Positions 1 through 13,264 of a stretch of 64,000 nucleotides of DNA are shown here, piece after piece. The translations under genes were made by a program, and so were the position numbers. How positions within the stretch are numbered: the first letter of the stretch is position 1; every line of letters begins with the position of its first letter. Location: the NCBI GenBank assembly GCA_944472155.2, contig OX235279.1, forward strand, positions 118,722,110 through 118,786,109. The letters are read 5' to 3'. The notes below the pieces were generated by a model, which worked only from the letters and a program-made list of their open reading frames with translations, was not told the origin of the DNA and made no database searches. Source of the DNA: Trichobilharzia szidati (Eukaryota; Platyhelminthes; Trematoda; Strigeidida; Schistosomatidae).

Positions 1-3000
1 ATTTTCCCTTTATTTAATATGCTAACGTATAATTATGGATGAATTATTCTGTAATAATAATAATAAGCATGCAGCTGACCTGATTGTTATAATTATATAG
101 ATTAGGTGTCCCATTTTATCAGTTTGAGAACCACTAAGACGTTATATATGTATATGTATATATATATATATGTATATGTATGAGATGTAAGGAAATAGTT
201 TAAAGAAGTAATGGGATATACTCTCTGGGGACTTGAACTCTTTCACTACTGATTAAGTTCACAGGTAAACACAGTCCTATACAGGCATTCAGATGTATAC
301 TTACTAACACACACACATACACACACACACAATGTTTTAGACAGAGTGGCACTCAGACACTTCTTATCGCCACTCAAATAATAACGGCTCTACACATCAG
401 TATTGTAATTATTAAAGTGAATAATAGTGAACTTTAGCTTATTAGGTTTAGTATATAACAAGCAAAAATTCAATTTATTCCAACACTGACAAATGGGTTG
501 TTGTTGTTGTTTATTGTAGTTAATTGTGTTTTTTTTCAGTGTATGAAAACTGAATGACCAAATCACTTTATAAGGTTTATGAATAAAATTAACTACGGAA
601 ACTAACAGATTAAGTTGATAACTATTTCCAACTCCTCTCTTATTCTCGTTAAGGATTAGCAACAGGCAAACATACAAGTGATTGGAACAGTCTAACAACA
701 GTAATAATAATAATGGTCAAAGTAATTGCGTTATTGCAAAGAACATAAATCGAACGGTTTGAAATACGTATTACGTGTTAGAAGGCAACATTGTAGTAGT
801 TTCTGTGTTAACAATCATATTGCATATTAACTGGCCACTAATAAACAGGCGATCAGTATTCATTCGTTCAACCCTAATTGTATCTGAATATTCATTTTTC
901 AAATATGCAAAGTATACTGTGTATCATGGTGTTTAGTGTTAAATAACTGACAATAATCAGACATCCTTTCCTGCTTTTTAGCATTCATTCTTTTCGGAGA
1001 AATAACAAATACATCAACCAGAAATGCACTCAAAAATTATTTTAGAAGCCTGTTTTTGAAATGGATCATTATATGTAATCACTTTATTGTTTGATGGTTA
1101 CTTGGCTACCGATAGGAAGCCTTAAACTGTTTTCATCGGTTTCAAATAAACTGAATACTTCACTGGTTTGGATTTATTGATTCATTTTAGTATGATTGAA
1201 ATTTCACTAACCATCATTATTATAAGTCCTCTAACCAGTCTTCATAAATATTACTGGATATGGAGTTGATCAGATGACAAAGATAAACTCTACATTGAAA
1301 GCTTTGTAAGAAACAATCGAGCAGGTCATTCACTATTCAGAAAATTTCTCCAACACATAATTAATCCACCTACTAGTTTGAAATTGTCCAGTCTATCCCT
1401 TTCTTTAATTATATGCATATACTAGTGGTTGTATGAAAGAGAGGAAGAGGGTGGGAAAGAGAGATAGAAGCTGAACAGCAAAAAAGAAACTAGTTTAAAG
1501 AAAGTGATACAAGACTAGCAGCAGACATACGTACAAATAAGTATGAAAATAGGCGCAAACTAATTAATTTAAGAATGATGATATTAGTGAAAATAATACT
1601 ATGATAACTTTTGTCGATGGATCACAATAATGTCATAGTAAGCTCGGGAAGCAGAACAGTCAGTTGTACAAATTGAGTATAAATCCGAGAATATAAGCAG
1701 GAAAACGCAGCAACCAGTCGTTTTTTCAAAATTATTGTCAGGATGGTGATAACAGGATCAAATCATTGGTTATGAGTGCTAGGTGAAAGTCTTGGCAGGA
1801 TAACCATCACTCACTGGGGATATAGATTAATCCTGTTGCCGTGTTCCAAACAGGACGGAGCACATGTCCTAGATACGACTGCTAACCAGTGACCAGATAG
1901 ATTAAAAGTTGTTTCCAATCAGTTAACTGGTTTTCTTAATCCTATAACATGATTTCGTTTCGTCTGATAATAGAAGCGTTAACACCAAGACAATGAAAGA
2001 ATAGTTTAAAGTCAAAAACATTTTGCATACTCTTCAAAAGTAGTCAGTTTAATTTAACTCTCAAGAGTCAGTATTCAATTTATTCACCTCATAATTATGG
2101 TAGACGAGTAGAAAATTCGGGTACGTAATACTTGTACCATATATCTCTCCATTAATCACTTGTATTCTCTCTTTCCCCCTAAGAGTAGTTTACGCAATTT
2201 GGTAAATATTCATTTAGGATAACATTAGAAGCAGAATTTTTCATTCTATTTAGTTGCCTTTCATCTTATACTAGGTTAAAAGTGACCTATATTTAACATA
2301 CTGGGAGTATTGTCTTTGAGTTATTTAGTAATGCAGACTGTGCTAGAAATGCCAGAGGTACTTCTAATATCGGTAAGAAAACAAGCAAGGAATAAGGAAG
2401 ACAATTGTGCTCTGTTGTTTGTTTTCGCTTTCGCTACTCATCCTATTTTTAGTAATCAACAGATCACTTCGTTCCAATAAGGATACGAGAGAGAGAGAGG
2501 GAGAGAAGGATAAAAATGAGGTGAATATGATACAGAAAGGGAAACCGATTGGGTTCATTAGTTGACTGACAAAATGACACTTTAGGAAAACAAATTGTCA
2601 GCTAAAAATATTGCGTGCTAACCACCTAGGATTCCACGACTGAGTTTATTGTCTTCTTATACTTATTTAATACAAGATGAGCCGTTAACGGGAATTGCTT
2701 CAAAAGCCTTTGTTTTTAAATAAGTGAAGCATGATTGATCATGAACTAGAACACGTAATGAACTCATATTCAAACGACAGATCTGAGAAATGAACCTAAA
2801 TGACTGTGGTATAAGTATAAAATAAAATCTTATCTATAATGGAGTTAAATGACTGTGGGTCTAATCAGTCTCTGTATAGGAAAGAGTTGTGACTTTTGTC
2901 AGTGTCTTACTATTTTTTTAATATATATTGTTGGGTATTCTGAACGATGAGTATAACTATTCGGTCTTTTTCATGTTTGAACAGAATACAAATAAATTAT

Positions 3001-4457
3001 TAATCATTTACGAAACACCTTTCTATAAGTGACACTTAAGTCAATTCTGGAGATTTATCTATGGCAGTGTTCACACAACAATGGAAAAGTATTCTCTTAA
3101 ACTGAAAATAGTTTGATAGTATGTATTACTAAGTGAGATGAGTAGCTGGGAACCACTCATGTCAATCAGACGTGCTTCCTAACCAGATATAACTGATCTA
3201 AACACCAGACGATAGTTTCAGTTTTTTGTGGCCTAAATCATCGACGTTGCACCAGGATAGTATTGTGGCGAGTGCTACTTATAATCCGATATAAGTAGTA
3301 CATCAGAAACGAATTCAGAAAAGTAACAATATGTTTGGCACACTGGAAAGAGCAATCAAAGAAGAGAACCATGAGAAGAATGTTTTCATATGATGCAGAA
3401 TCCAAGACGCTATCGAATGTGACGATATTCGACCAATTCGTCAAGGATGTGGTAAATGATGTGCAAATGGCATGTTGAAAATATGGTATACCAAATTTAG
3501 CTATGTTCAATACGTTTCACCAGATAAACATTCCGATCAGCCTCCTCGGTCTTCTCTTCTTTACAGTATCAGTTCAGAGGGTTGACACAATTCAAATCAT
3601 CCAAATTCTGGCTAGTTACTTGCGCTATTTAGGCAAACATTGCCAGTTGAAGGGATTGATTGCCAAGCACTAATATCACGCAGTTGTCTATGCCATTATG
3701 CTATTGACTGGCGTTTATGGTATCAAGCAGACCCCTTATAATCGTCTTGTTTCTAAAGGAAACCACGATGAATTTTTACCTTGAAAAAATTCGATTCCAG
3801 GAACTTGTTACCGTAAATAGAGTTTTATACACCTAAATCAATAATTTGACATGAAATGAGGTACACAGCCATTCAGAAAAACGTTCAATCATGAAAATAG
3901 ACAGGCGTGTTTTCCCAATTTCTTCTGTTAAATTTCTCGTTCCATTAATTGTGTACTGAGTAGCAGTTTTGAGCGCGGTAGTCAAATAAATTTTCACTGG
4001 GTTCAAAAAGCTTTACAACCTCTAGCATTATTAGTAATCCAAGCCTGGCTCTAATCGAATTACTTCTGATCGGTCGAATGTTATGTTTTGGATTATCTTA
4101 CCGGCTTCAGCAAAGGTATGACTAGACATGGAATAAGTGGTACGTCTTAGCTTACATGATAGAAAAATCCCATTTCATTTGTGTTGTCTAAAGATTAACT
4201 ATTCACTTGGAAGTATCTTTCCTAATACTGAAATGATGTCAATAAATATAGAAAGCTTGGTGATTCCTAACTTCTTGTCGTCTCCGTTTGAAACACTCTC
4301 CCTTGTTTAGCCATGAAAACTCACAGTGTATTTAATATCGAGCCAGTCAGTTATTACTGTCAATCAATCATGTTGCGATCTCCACGTTATAGTTGTTGTT
4401 TCATCGTTTTGAATTTTCACTCTTTTGGAATACATTACTATATTAATCTAATGTTTT
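1..4457. other. Intergenic DNA without a recognised gene
   Basis: AT-rich sequence with a TA/TG microsatellite (142-180), a CA repeat (307-331), a GA run near 2486, and one possible SINE relic at 1785-1965. Short open frames on both strands lack any recognisable domain and have no consistent codon pattern. I see nothing else. Confidence 0.6.
1785..1965 (+). mobile_element. Possible SMalpha-like SINE relic
   Basis: CTGTTGCCGTGTTCCAAACA then GGACGGAGCACATGTCCTAG (1833-1872) resembles the hammerhead block. The head cannot be read. The rest of the assignment is weak. Confidence 0.3.
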
Positions 4458-4645
4458 CCGTTCCTTTGCGAGTAGAACAAAGGGCTTTAAGCTCGGTCTT
4501 TAAAGTTTCATTAGGGCTACATTCATGTCTAACATTCCCTTACAACCAGCTAGATGAAGTTCATAGATGTATCGGCCGAGAATCAAACCTGAACCACACA
4601 TCTGGCTGGTGGTTATTCAACCCCTGAATCACCGACGGACCATGT
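4458..4645 (-). mobile_element. tRNA-headed SINE (family R), old copy, minus strand
   Basis: TTCCTTTGCGAGTAGAACAA then AGGGCTTTAAGCT is the tail in reverse. AATCAAACCTGAACCACACA and CCTGAATCACCGACGGACCA are the B box side and the head. Confidence 0.55.
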
Positions 4646-5392
4646 TATTGATAAGGATCTATTTTTTACTTTCAAATTTATTCATTTTTCAGACTACTGT
4701 TTCTAGTTGCAGCTATGATGAGTTGATCTCAGAGCCCAAAAACTTCGCTCCGATGCTGTGTAAGAAATAATCTACATATTCCCCCATACATTCATTCTCT
4801 AGGATAAGCACACTAGAATCCTAGGTTAGTTTATTGTAACGTTAGTCTAATCCAGTTAGTCTGTGCACGCAGTAGGATTTCACATGACAGGTTAATTCGC
4901 TTTAAAAAAATCAGGCTTGTAATTAATAGTGTGGTATGGTCCATTTATCATCGTATGACCCTTTAGTACTACAATAATTGCTTCTAAAAACAATGAAACG
5001 TTCTTCCAGAAAGACAACATTACTGAATGCTAAAATATAAATGAACTGTCATAAATTAGAGAAAAAATTATTTTTCGTAAATAACAGCAATGCGAATAGG
5101 TAAATAAATCATTCACTAGTCTAAGTTCAGCTTTTCACTTTCTTGAAATTCAGGTCATAACATTTTAAAAGTTTAAACTTTTCAGTTTTAAACATATGCC
5201 TACCTTAATGACTCAGTAATTTAAGTTTTGCATTATTAACCTCACCTACTCTGCTCCTGCGTAGAGATAAATAGCTTATTTATATGTTTCCATGTTTTTG
5301 TTGAAAACTGGCCTGTAAAATGTGACTTGTTGTCATCAGGCTGAATAATATGACGCTGCTTTACATTGTAATTCGCTACTGTTTTTAAATTG

Positions 5393-5600
5393 GATGGTTG
5401 GAGTTAATCACTGGGAGGAACTAGATTTAGGTTTTACGCTTATTGGTACTCCCCAACAAGACTAGCTACTGATGAATGTCATTAGAATTCTGTTGCAGTT
5501 CATCACCAATTCAAAGACATCTGAATTTATTAGATCCCCGATTTCGTGAGTGAAGCACACTTGCACATCAAGCTGTCGATCGCACATAAAGTCTCAAGTT
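5393..5600 (-). mobile_element. tRNA-headed SINE (family B) relic
   Basis: GATGGTTGGAGTTAATC, GGAACTAGATTTAGGTTTTA and TTGGTACTCCCCAACAAG correspond to the minus-strand end of the copy at 14438. The tRNA-like head is hardly recognisable. Confidence 0.35.
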
Positions 5601-6544
5601 AGCCTCACTCAGAGGACAAATTCTTATTGGAACCTGAAATTTATTAGTTTGCCAACCGATTTCGATTTGTGGTAAGAAATATTTTTATACTCCCTGTTAC
5701 CTTATAATAATATCTACATGCATCTTGGATAATCGATAAGTCAACAAGCCTAAATAAAGAGACATTTATTAATTAACAAGTTACATAGTTTCTTTTTCGT
5801 GAAAACTTTTTGGACAGAAGAGATCCTTGTAAGACTATTTTGCTCTCTCCTTTATCTTCTTCAGAAGAAGAAAAAAACATCTGTTTACTGTTAAGTCGTT
5901 ATTTAAAAAAGAAATAAAACATGAAAGGAAAATAGAATAGTGAGCTTAAGGTCACGGTGTCAACTTTATATTCGTTTGTTGTGTTCAGTTCCTCATCTTA
6001 AAAAAGAGGATAAAAGAGTGAGGAAGATAAGGTTAAGAACTATTAGATAGTCGAAATTTATCTGCCATCTGGTTGATTGGAAAGGGAAATTCAGCTAGCC
6101 AGCCAAAACGAAGGATAGTGAGACTTATTCAGGGCCTTAATCGTGATATATATATATATATATAATTTTACCTCATGAATGTTTTTCTATCTGACTGCAC
6201 CGTGAATCTTCAACTGCCAGAAGGCTAGTAAAGTCCGGCTTTACAGTCAGGAATGCATTATGCCACATCTATGTCAAATCACATGATAAACACGCAAGAC
6301 ACATCAAGTTTTAAAATGAATTTAGGGCTGCCGAGTTCTGAATTGCCTGACTGCCAACCAGACACACTAATTATATTTTATGTTTCACTAAGTGCAATCA
6401 TCGTAAATTTCGAAATATTTCAGACTAGTATTTATCAGTTGCAAGAATATAATACCATAATTCTACTGTAGAATGATTTCCAGAATAAAAAGGATGTCAG
6501 GGTAAAAATCAAGGCTTTCTTGCACCTATTTATTTTAGGTATAA

Positions 6545-6750
6545 TACGATCCAGATTCCTTTCCCGGCTGATGTACTCCTGGGCCTTGGCTTATTTATTA
6601 TCCAGTATAAAACCCGGTGGAGAGGGAAGGTTGGACGTGAGACTGATAACCCTGCCTATTAAAAAAACAAGGTACCTCACATCTACTCAAACACTGAAGC
6701 TTAAAGCTTGAAGTCCTGTGTTCCACTCGGAACGCAAAGGAATGCGAAAA
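6545..6750 (+). mobile_element. tRNA-headed SINE (family R), 5'-truncated
   Basis: Body AACCCGGTGGAGAGGGAAGG and tail GCTTAAAGCTTGAAGTCCTG followed by TGTTCCACTCGGAACGCAAA match the family; the tRNA-like head is only partly present. Confidence 0.55.
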
Positions 6751-7488
6751 GTATAAATCTTAAATCACATTGAAAGCTGTGTATTATAAGTTCAGTGGAA
6801 TTCCCTATTTACTCAAAAAAATTATGTACACACCTACACAAGCTGTAACTGGTCTTCAGGACCATTCGTGTACTCTTAGATTATGCTTGTTCATTATAAC
6901 TTACTAGGAATTGTGAAGTTTCAAGAATACGAGAGCTGAATAGGTTTGAGGAATGGTTCATCTGAGATCGAGCTACCACTTAATTTACCCCTTATTTTAA
7001 GGAAGTTCAACAGTCTAGAAACATCTTCCTGAATATATCAGCTATTCTAATGTGAACGTTTCAGCTATACTGTACGGCTTACACAACCACCTGAACAGTG
7101 TTTCCAAACATTTCTGAGGATATTAACCCGGCTAACAATGTCATCTACAGTTCTAACTCTTCTTTATCTGGAAAAACGCGGTAGTGTTTGTAAAATATTA
7201 TTCACTAATGAATTTCAGCCTTCGTTTTCTTCGCAGTAAATGCACTCATAGTTTTGATAAACTTTTAAAATGTTATCGAGAGTCACCACGCTTATTACTG
7301 TCAGTCCTAAATATGTTCAGAGACTCCTTATTGGTAAAGTGGCGACATAATACTCTGTGGGAAAGGCTCTGTACCGGTGTGACTGCTAGTCCAAACGTTG
7401 AAGAAGTAGATCCACAAAATGTTCTTGTCACATCTTTTAGCAACGCCACCAATTTGTAGTTGATTCACAAGTTTATTCTCCTTCATTA

Positions 7489-10400
7489 TATATTATTATG
7501 ATGGCTCCCCTGGATTCCGAGTGGAACATATGGCTTCAACAACACATCCCCACTTCATCCTATTCTATGTAGTCCTCTTTACTAGAACTCACGATTGCCC
7601 ATGAGCTCTCATCTCCTATACGCACGATCTCCTCCATGTCACCATCCAAGCCACACCCAACTCGTGGTCTACAACTTGGGTCTCACTCGAGTTATGGTTA
7701 GCGTGGAGTGCGATTTCACGCAACGGTTTCCTCAACATGTGTCCAGTCCATCTCCATTTCCTTCTACACTTTTGTTGAGCAATATGTTCTTGATTGCTTC
7801 GCTCCTAGAGTTTCTTGTTGCTGATTCTTTCTGACCAGCCATCCGATCTATCTAGTATCTAGTCGGCGAAGGCAGCTGTTGATAAGAGTCTACATTAGCC
7901 TGCCGGATGCCTGACGCATATTTTGGAAGTGGCTGACTTAACATTGTTGTTGAGAATCGGAATTTCGTTCTTTATGCTGTAGAGTGCAGATGATTTCCAA
8001 ACTGGTTTCAGATTGATTGAGGTTAGTCACACCTTTCAGATTCTGATTTTGATGTCCTCATGCGTTCTGTCACCACCTGTACTTGAGAAGATGCTACTAA
8101 GATAAGTTAAGGAAGCTCTCTACCCCTACCCTTATTTAATTTTAACCACCATTCATTAACACTGTTGCCAACCTGACCTACCTTGAATTTTACTCAGTTC
8201 TATTACGTCATCCAATTCACTTAATGAATTCTATTTTATTTTCTATCTTAACGTTTGTTTCCAAGCCAAATAATACTTATATTACGTAATTATGTAAGCT
8301 TTATAAATCTAATGTACACACACACGCAAACAAAATTGTATATATATGCGATTGTACAGCTCAGTGAATGAATTCGCCGAAAAGAGTCTCTTCGCTGAAC
8401 GCCTTCTTTTCTTTCAAATTTGTTCGGTTGATAGTGCCTGATGTTAATTGTTGTTGTTATTATTATTGGTTTGTTTGTTTGTTTGTTTGTTATCTTGATC
8501 ACCTCCGTCTTTTCTGTGTTCCGTCGAAGTGCTGTATTTTTTTGTTTGTTCTAACAGTTTGTTGGTTTTCACGATATATTTGTTTGAGTTTGTGTGAGAT
8601 TAGGTATAAATTATCCGAGAAATGCATATTTTCTAGAGTCATCTTATTGGTTCAACGTATTCCTATCAGCTCGTCCCCTCACCACAGTCTGACTCATAAT
8701 CCAATCCGTCGCAATTAGGAATTTCATCGGTGTATTTACTTCGAACGCCTCGCTGAGTTTCCCATTGTGGACCACCTGACACGTGCCAGTGTCAAATAGT
8801 AATCTGTTGAATGGGGCTGATAAAGATTTGGGCACTGCACGCCGTTGTGTTGAAGCAATTTCCCAATTACTTATTGGTCAACGCTGTCTGTCGAAGGCCT
8901 TTTCGAAGTGTATGAAGTTGAGGTGGTGAGAGATTTGAATGCCATTCTACGTTTTGTTCTGTGATGACGATGCGTAGAGTTGCAATTCGACCAGTGCACG
9001 ATTTGCTTTTTGTGACTTCAGCTTTTTCCGGGTTGTCAGAGCTCTAAATCCAGTGCATTCTTTATTCTCTCCAGGATGATGCGACTTAGTATTTTACTTG
9101 GCGTTGACAAGAGCATGGTTCCAGGCCAGTTCTTCCAGAGCGACACGTAAGTCGCCTTTCTTTGGCAGCTCGACGACGTAGCCTTCCTTCCAAACCTTTT
9201 GTAGTAATGGCGTGAGAACATCCACTGAGTGTCTGAGTCTTTTCTAAGCGCTTCAGGAGGAATCTTGTGTGGTCCTGCCTCCTTCCAGGACTATAGTAGC
9301 TTGATAGTATTAAAGATTTCTGCTTCTACTGGAGGATTGGTGTCCATTGGCAGGCAGTTCTGTGCATACTTTTGGTAGTATTTCTGAGAGAGTTGCAGAT
9401 GAAGGTCGATTGAAGAGTCCTTTGAAGTGATCAGCCATTGTTTTATTTGTTTCTCCTCCTTCGTAATTAAGTTCCTTTGAACGCCGTTTGTAGGTTTCAC
9501 CTGCATTAATCTCTTCCTGAATAGAGACCTGGTTATCTGATATAATGTCCTGAGGTCTCTTTTACCTGCTGCTCGCCTGTTCTGCTTCAGTTGTCAGCCA
9601 TTATATCTTCGAATTGTCTTTTGTCTTTCCTAGCACTTTTCTTCTCTTCTTTATTCAGTGCGATGTGCTGTGAAATCAGCTATTCATGCTGTTGTCAATC
9701 TTTACATCAGTTCATCTACTGTGTCACTATCTCCCACTCATTTATTAGCTTACAGGTGTCTCTACATAGCTATTCCAATTCTTACCTCTTCTTCCAAAAA
9801 GGGCTGTAAAGGTTCCCTTGAACAAAACTTTGAAAGAGTTCCAATGTTTTTGCACGCAGGTTTCCTCAATGATACCGCTGACTGCTCTGATGGCTGTGAC
9901 GAAGGTATCTTTTAGTGTGGTCCTTCAGTTTCTGAGTGTTGAACTTGAATTGTGGCCTGTCTGCAGTTGCTTCGAATGCTTTCAGCTTGACGTTGAAGAT
10001 TCCTTACAGTAGATTATGGTCTGATACCACAGATGCTCCCCTTTTCGACTTCATGTCCAACAGGATTCATCTCCACTTTCTTGAAATTCAGGTGAAGCCT
10101 ATTTGGTTTTTGGTGTATCCGTCAGGTGAAACCCATGTCGCCTTGTGTATCTCCTTATGCTTGTTCTCGCTGCCTCCAATCAGTAAGTCATTGAAGGATC
10201 AGAAGTTTGCAAACAGTTCTCGACTGTCATTCATTTCTCTGAGAGCCTATTGGCCCATGATTAGCTCTCTTTCTGTATTGATATCCATATCATCCATCGA
10301 TTAGTATTTTGATGTCTTCATTTAAGGTGTTGTCCATTACTTATAAGTTTGCAGACCGTAGATTTTACGAACTTCCTGGAATAAATTGAGCGCCGAATCA

Positions 10401-11106
10401 GAATGATTCATTATAAATTATTTGTTTTGATTTTTTCTTAAACACGCTGGGAATAATTTAAATAATTTATGGTTTCCATTGCTGTTTGTAGTTGTCTTTT
10501 CTTGTTCCGCGTTGTCTGTAGATGTGTAATTGTAACCTTCTTTCTTTTTGAGTTGAATCTTGCAGTCATAATCCTGGAGAAGATTGGTTCTCACTGCATT
10601 AAGGCTCTGGCCCCAACTAGTGACATCATGATAGCTACTTTGTGTGCTCGTGGTTGTCGTCTGGGTGCTCGGAGTACACTACTGATTCTCTAGTTGACAA
10701 TTTTGACAGTCCGCATCCATTCCATCTGCTCATGCAGATTCCTAACTCTCCCATGCCACATCTTCTCATTAATTTGGCTACCCCGGGAAGCCTCCCCAGC
10801 TTCGTACATTGTACGAAAATTCAGCGTCCCCATCCTAAACTTTTCTCTCATGGAATGACACATCAGCTGATTCGCTTCCTGAAAGCTTTCACCAGCCCTC
10901 ATCATTTCCTCTCTCCGTCATTGCAGCGAAGAATAAGTTTGTTCTTTTCAATATTTTTTATTTATAATATTTTACTTGTGCTATAAAATTACTGTAGTAA
11001 CTTGACTGGTTTTCTGGGGTAAGATCGCTACCTCACGTCTAACTCTTTCGCTTTTTCTGGGTTTGGGACCGGCCATAGAACTAGCAAAATAGTAAACTAG
11101 GCGAGA
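7489..11106 (-). mobile_element. Old, nearly full-length RTE LINE interrupted by a PLE end
   Basis: Both ends match the copy at 43316: the 3' tail with the GGAACATA / GCTTCAA block near 7525, and the 5' end CTAGGCGAG near 11098. Pieces of endonuclease (10690-10905, RMGTLNFRTMYEAGEA) and reverse transcriptase (9036-9221, GTMLLSTPSKILSRIILERI; 8644-8835, TGTCQVVHNGKLSEAFEVNT) are spread over frames with many indels. About 300 bases at 8128-8424 do not belong to it. The decay is far greater than in the other two copies, so it is older. No duplication of the target was recognised. Confidence 0.8.
8128..8424 (+). mobile_element. PLE 3'-terminal fragment inserted in the old RTE element
   Basis: The alignment to RTE stops near 8127 and resumes near 8425. 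The insert ends with GCGATTGTACAGCT, then GAATGAATTCGCCGAAAAGAG and TCTTCGCTGAA. That matches 61376-61455 and more loosely the PLE end at 15130-15190. Its first 200 bases are AT-rich like the PLE 3' UTR. It dates after the RTE insertion. Boundaries are good to about 10 bases. Confidence 0.5.
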
Positions 11107-11935
11107 GTGTCCTCCGTCATACTCCCCATCAGTTTATACCTGCATAAACTAGACTATTTAACTATCATTTTATTAATGCGCTTGTTTATTGGTGATATCA
11201 CAGTCAGGGTCAGATAATTCAATAAATTTTCTAAAACACTCACTTTGTTGACTTTGGCAGATATCAAAGCGTGTGTATATACAACATGAACAGGAAAGTA
11301 AAGACTAGTTTTAAAGTAGAAGAAACGTTTTCCCGACTATAGGTTTCTTATTGCAGCTCTAATGATTGCTTTCATATATCTAATTTAAAGATACCTACTA
11401 ATATCCAGATATTAATCAGTTTTCATCATTTTCACGTGAATATTGGTGTACAAGCAATCTTATCGTAGCCACACATATTCTGCTGACAAAAGTTTCTATA
11501 ATTATGGAAAAATATAATAGTGACGTTGACAAAGATAATTGCTTGGTCTTGTCAATTATCCTATTTCCTACATAAGTGATGCATTAATGCATTAGTTTTC
11601 CACTGATAATAATTCAAAGTGACTTGGTCAAACTAGTAATACTCGGAGTTTCGGTTTATACGTGTATACAAAAAGTGAGGAAGCCTATTTTTTTAATGTG
11701 AAGGCTATTTTTAACCTTTTCGAAAGTAATTTCATTAACTAAGGTTTATAAACTGGTTGCTTTTTCGTTAGTTGACCAAAAGCTTACTCCTGGATTCACT
11801 GACGATATTAATTGATACCATGATCAGTCATTCAATAGATGTTTCTCATCGTCTAATGCATCAGTACGCATACAGTCTCTGACAGAATGCTCAGTTTAAA
11901 AGTACCACGCTATTTTTGTTTTAATCAAGAGTAAA

Positions 11936-12090
11936 ATGTGTTACGCTTAAGGACAGCCTCTGAAGATGATTTCGTCGATAAAGAAAATTTTCTTCACTTA
12001 ATAGCAATTTTAACCTTATCAAATTTCTATCTTTTTGCCGTTGAGTACCACGTAATTTTCAACTTTTAATTTTAAGTCCATTTTATAGTA
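11936..12090 (+). mobile_element. PLE terminal segment followed by PLE UTR-like sequence
   Basis: ACAGCCTCTGAAGATGATTT through TCTTCACTTAATAGCAATTT and TTAACCTTATCAAATTTC. The first half matches the PLE end at 15140-15190; the second half matches PLE UTR at 14411-14437 and 15000-15060. The order is reversed relative to the element at 13752, as expected if two units sit in tandem (pseudo-LTR arrangement). Confidence 0.55.
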
Positions 12091-12464
12091 AACGAGCATG
12101 GAAATGTTTGCAATGCTTTCGGTATTCACCCACTGTAGGATGAGATGAAAGTATCTATGGTACATTTCTGGGTCATCAGCTTAAAAGGCGGACCAAAAAT
12201 CTAGACAAATGGTGACTCACTAAACCACATTATTTGCATTTGTAAAATGAATAAGACATAAGTTGTTAAACAACCCTTGGATTGTATACATTTCTGCATG
12301 AACCAGTAAAAACGAGAATCTATTTTCTTGATATGATAAATGTGGCAACTTCAAATAATATAATTTTTAACCCGTTGATATAAAAATAGTTTTAAGTTCT
12401 GATTGTAGACCACCTATTACCATGAATAATTGAAAGTTCATGCATTGTTATCAATTCGGTGTCA

Positions 12465-12600
12465 TTTCAGGATTTCATCATGAGCTGACATCGGTTAGAA
12501 AACCACAGGAAACCTAAGAGTACTGGACAGCTCTTTCGTCCTGGTTTGAGACTCTCCAGCAGTACGCACCCACTGGGGTTTGAACCCATAGTATTTGTAG
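12465..12600 (-). mobile_element. SMalpha-like SINE with hammerhead remnant, minus strand
   Basis: On the minus strand: GGGTTCAAACCCCAGTGGGT (B box), the hammerhead segment at 12520-12565, then AGGTTTCCTGTGGTTTTCTA and GTCAGCTCATGATGAAATCC. The same block order recurs at 13265, 19880, 20150, 26935 and 61155. SMalpha elements of Schistosoma are known to encode hammerhead ribozymes; the name is assigned from memory of that architecture. Confidence 0.65.
12520..12565 (-). ncRNA. Degenerate hammerhead ribozyme (best copy in the window)
   Basis: Read on the minus strand: stem I strand GTACTG (12565-12560), core CTGGAGA (one change from CTGANGA), stem II GTCTCAAACCAGGAC (hairpin with a G-U pair), GAAA, short stem III GAGCTGTC ending in the GTC cleavage triplet, and stem I partner CAGTAC (12525-12520), an exact complement of GTACTG. 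The order is that of a type I hammerhead with minimal helix III. The core substitution should abolish or reduce activity. Confidence 0.65.
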
Positions 12601-13264
12601 GATGTTACTTTTTGAGTTATTTTGAGAAGCATGTTAATAAATGATCCGTGAGAGTTACGAAATATTCCGTTAAGTATGAGCACTTTAGTCAACACGATTT
12701 CTTAAACACCATATCAAATAAATAACTAGTCTGGCATTAATATTTACCGTAGTCACCTTGACTGTAGCTTACATAGTGACTCATGTTGCAAGAACCGTCG
12801 TTTATATTCTCCGGACTTTTCGGAGTAATGCAAGCCACATCTCTCAACACTTGTACACATACGCACATTTAAACAGATAGTCACTTAAACAGTTTACGTA
12901 TATATGTGCGTAAAAGTCTATAGCTGTTTTCAAGCCACCAGTTTGTGCTGAGACATACAATAAAACATTTTGCTTTGTGTAAGAAAAACCTGTTATACTT
13001 AGTTTGTATCTTTTAAGCTTTTTCCCAGATGGCATCACCCATTTAACATCATCAGCACATATCTTCTTCCAACAGATTACATCACTAGAATAGACACACT
13101 TGTAAGAGTCCTTATTGTTTGTCGTTGCGGGTTTGTAATCGTAAAATTATTCACTCTTATTGTTGTGTGACAGCGTAACAGTCCATTGATCAGTGGTGTT
13201 ATTTTTGTTGAATACTATTACTGAAATTCAGAGTTTAATATACCCCATTACTTTGAAGATATGA

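Larger units (their letters stand above)
4646..7488. other. Intergenic DNA between SINE relics
   Basis: Apart from SINE relics at 5393-5600 and 6545-6750 and an AT repeat at 6145-6165, I see no gene, repeat family or regulatory signal that can be supported. Confidence 0.55.
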
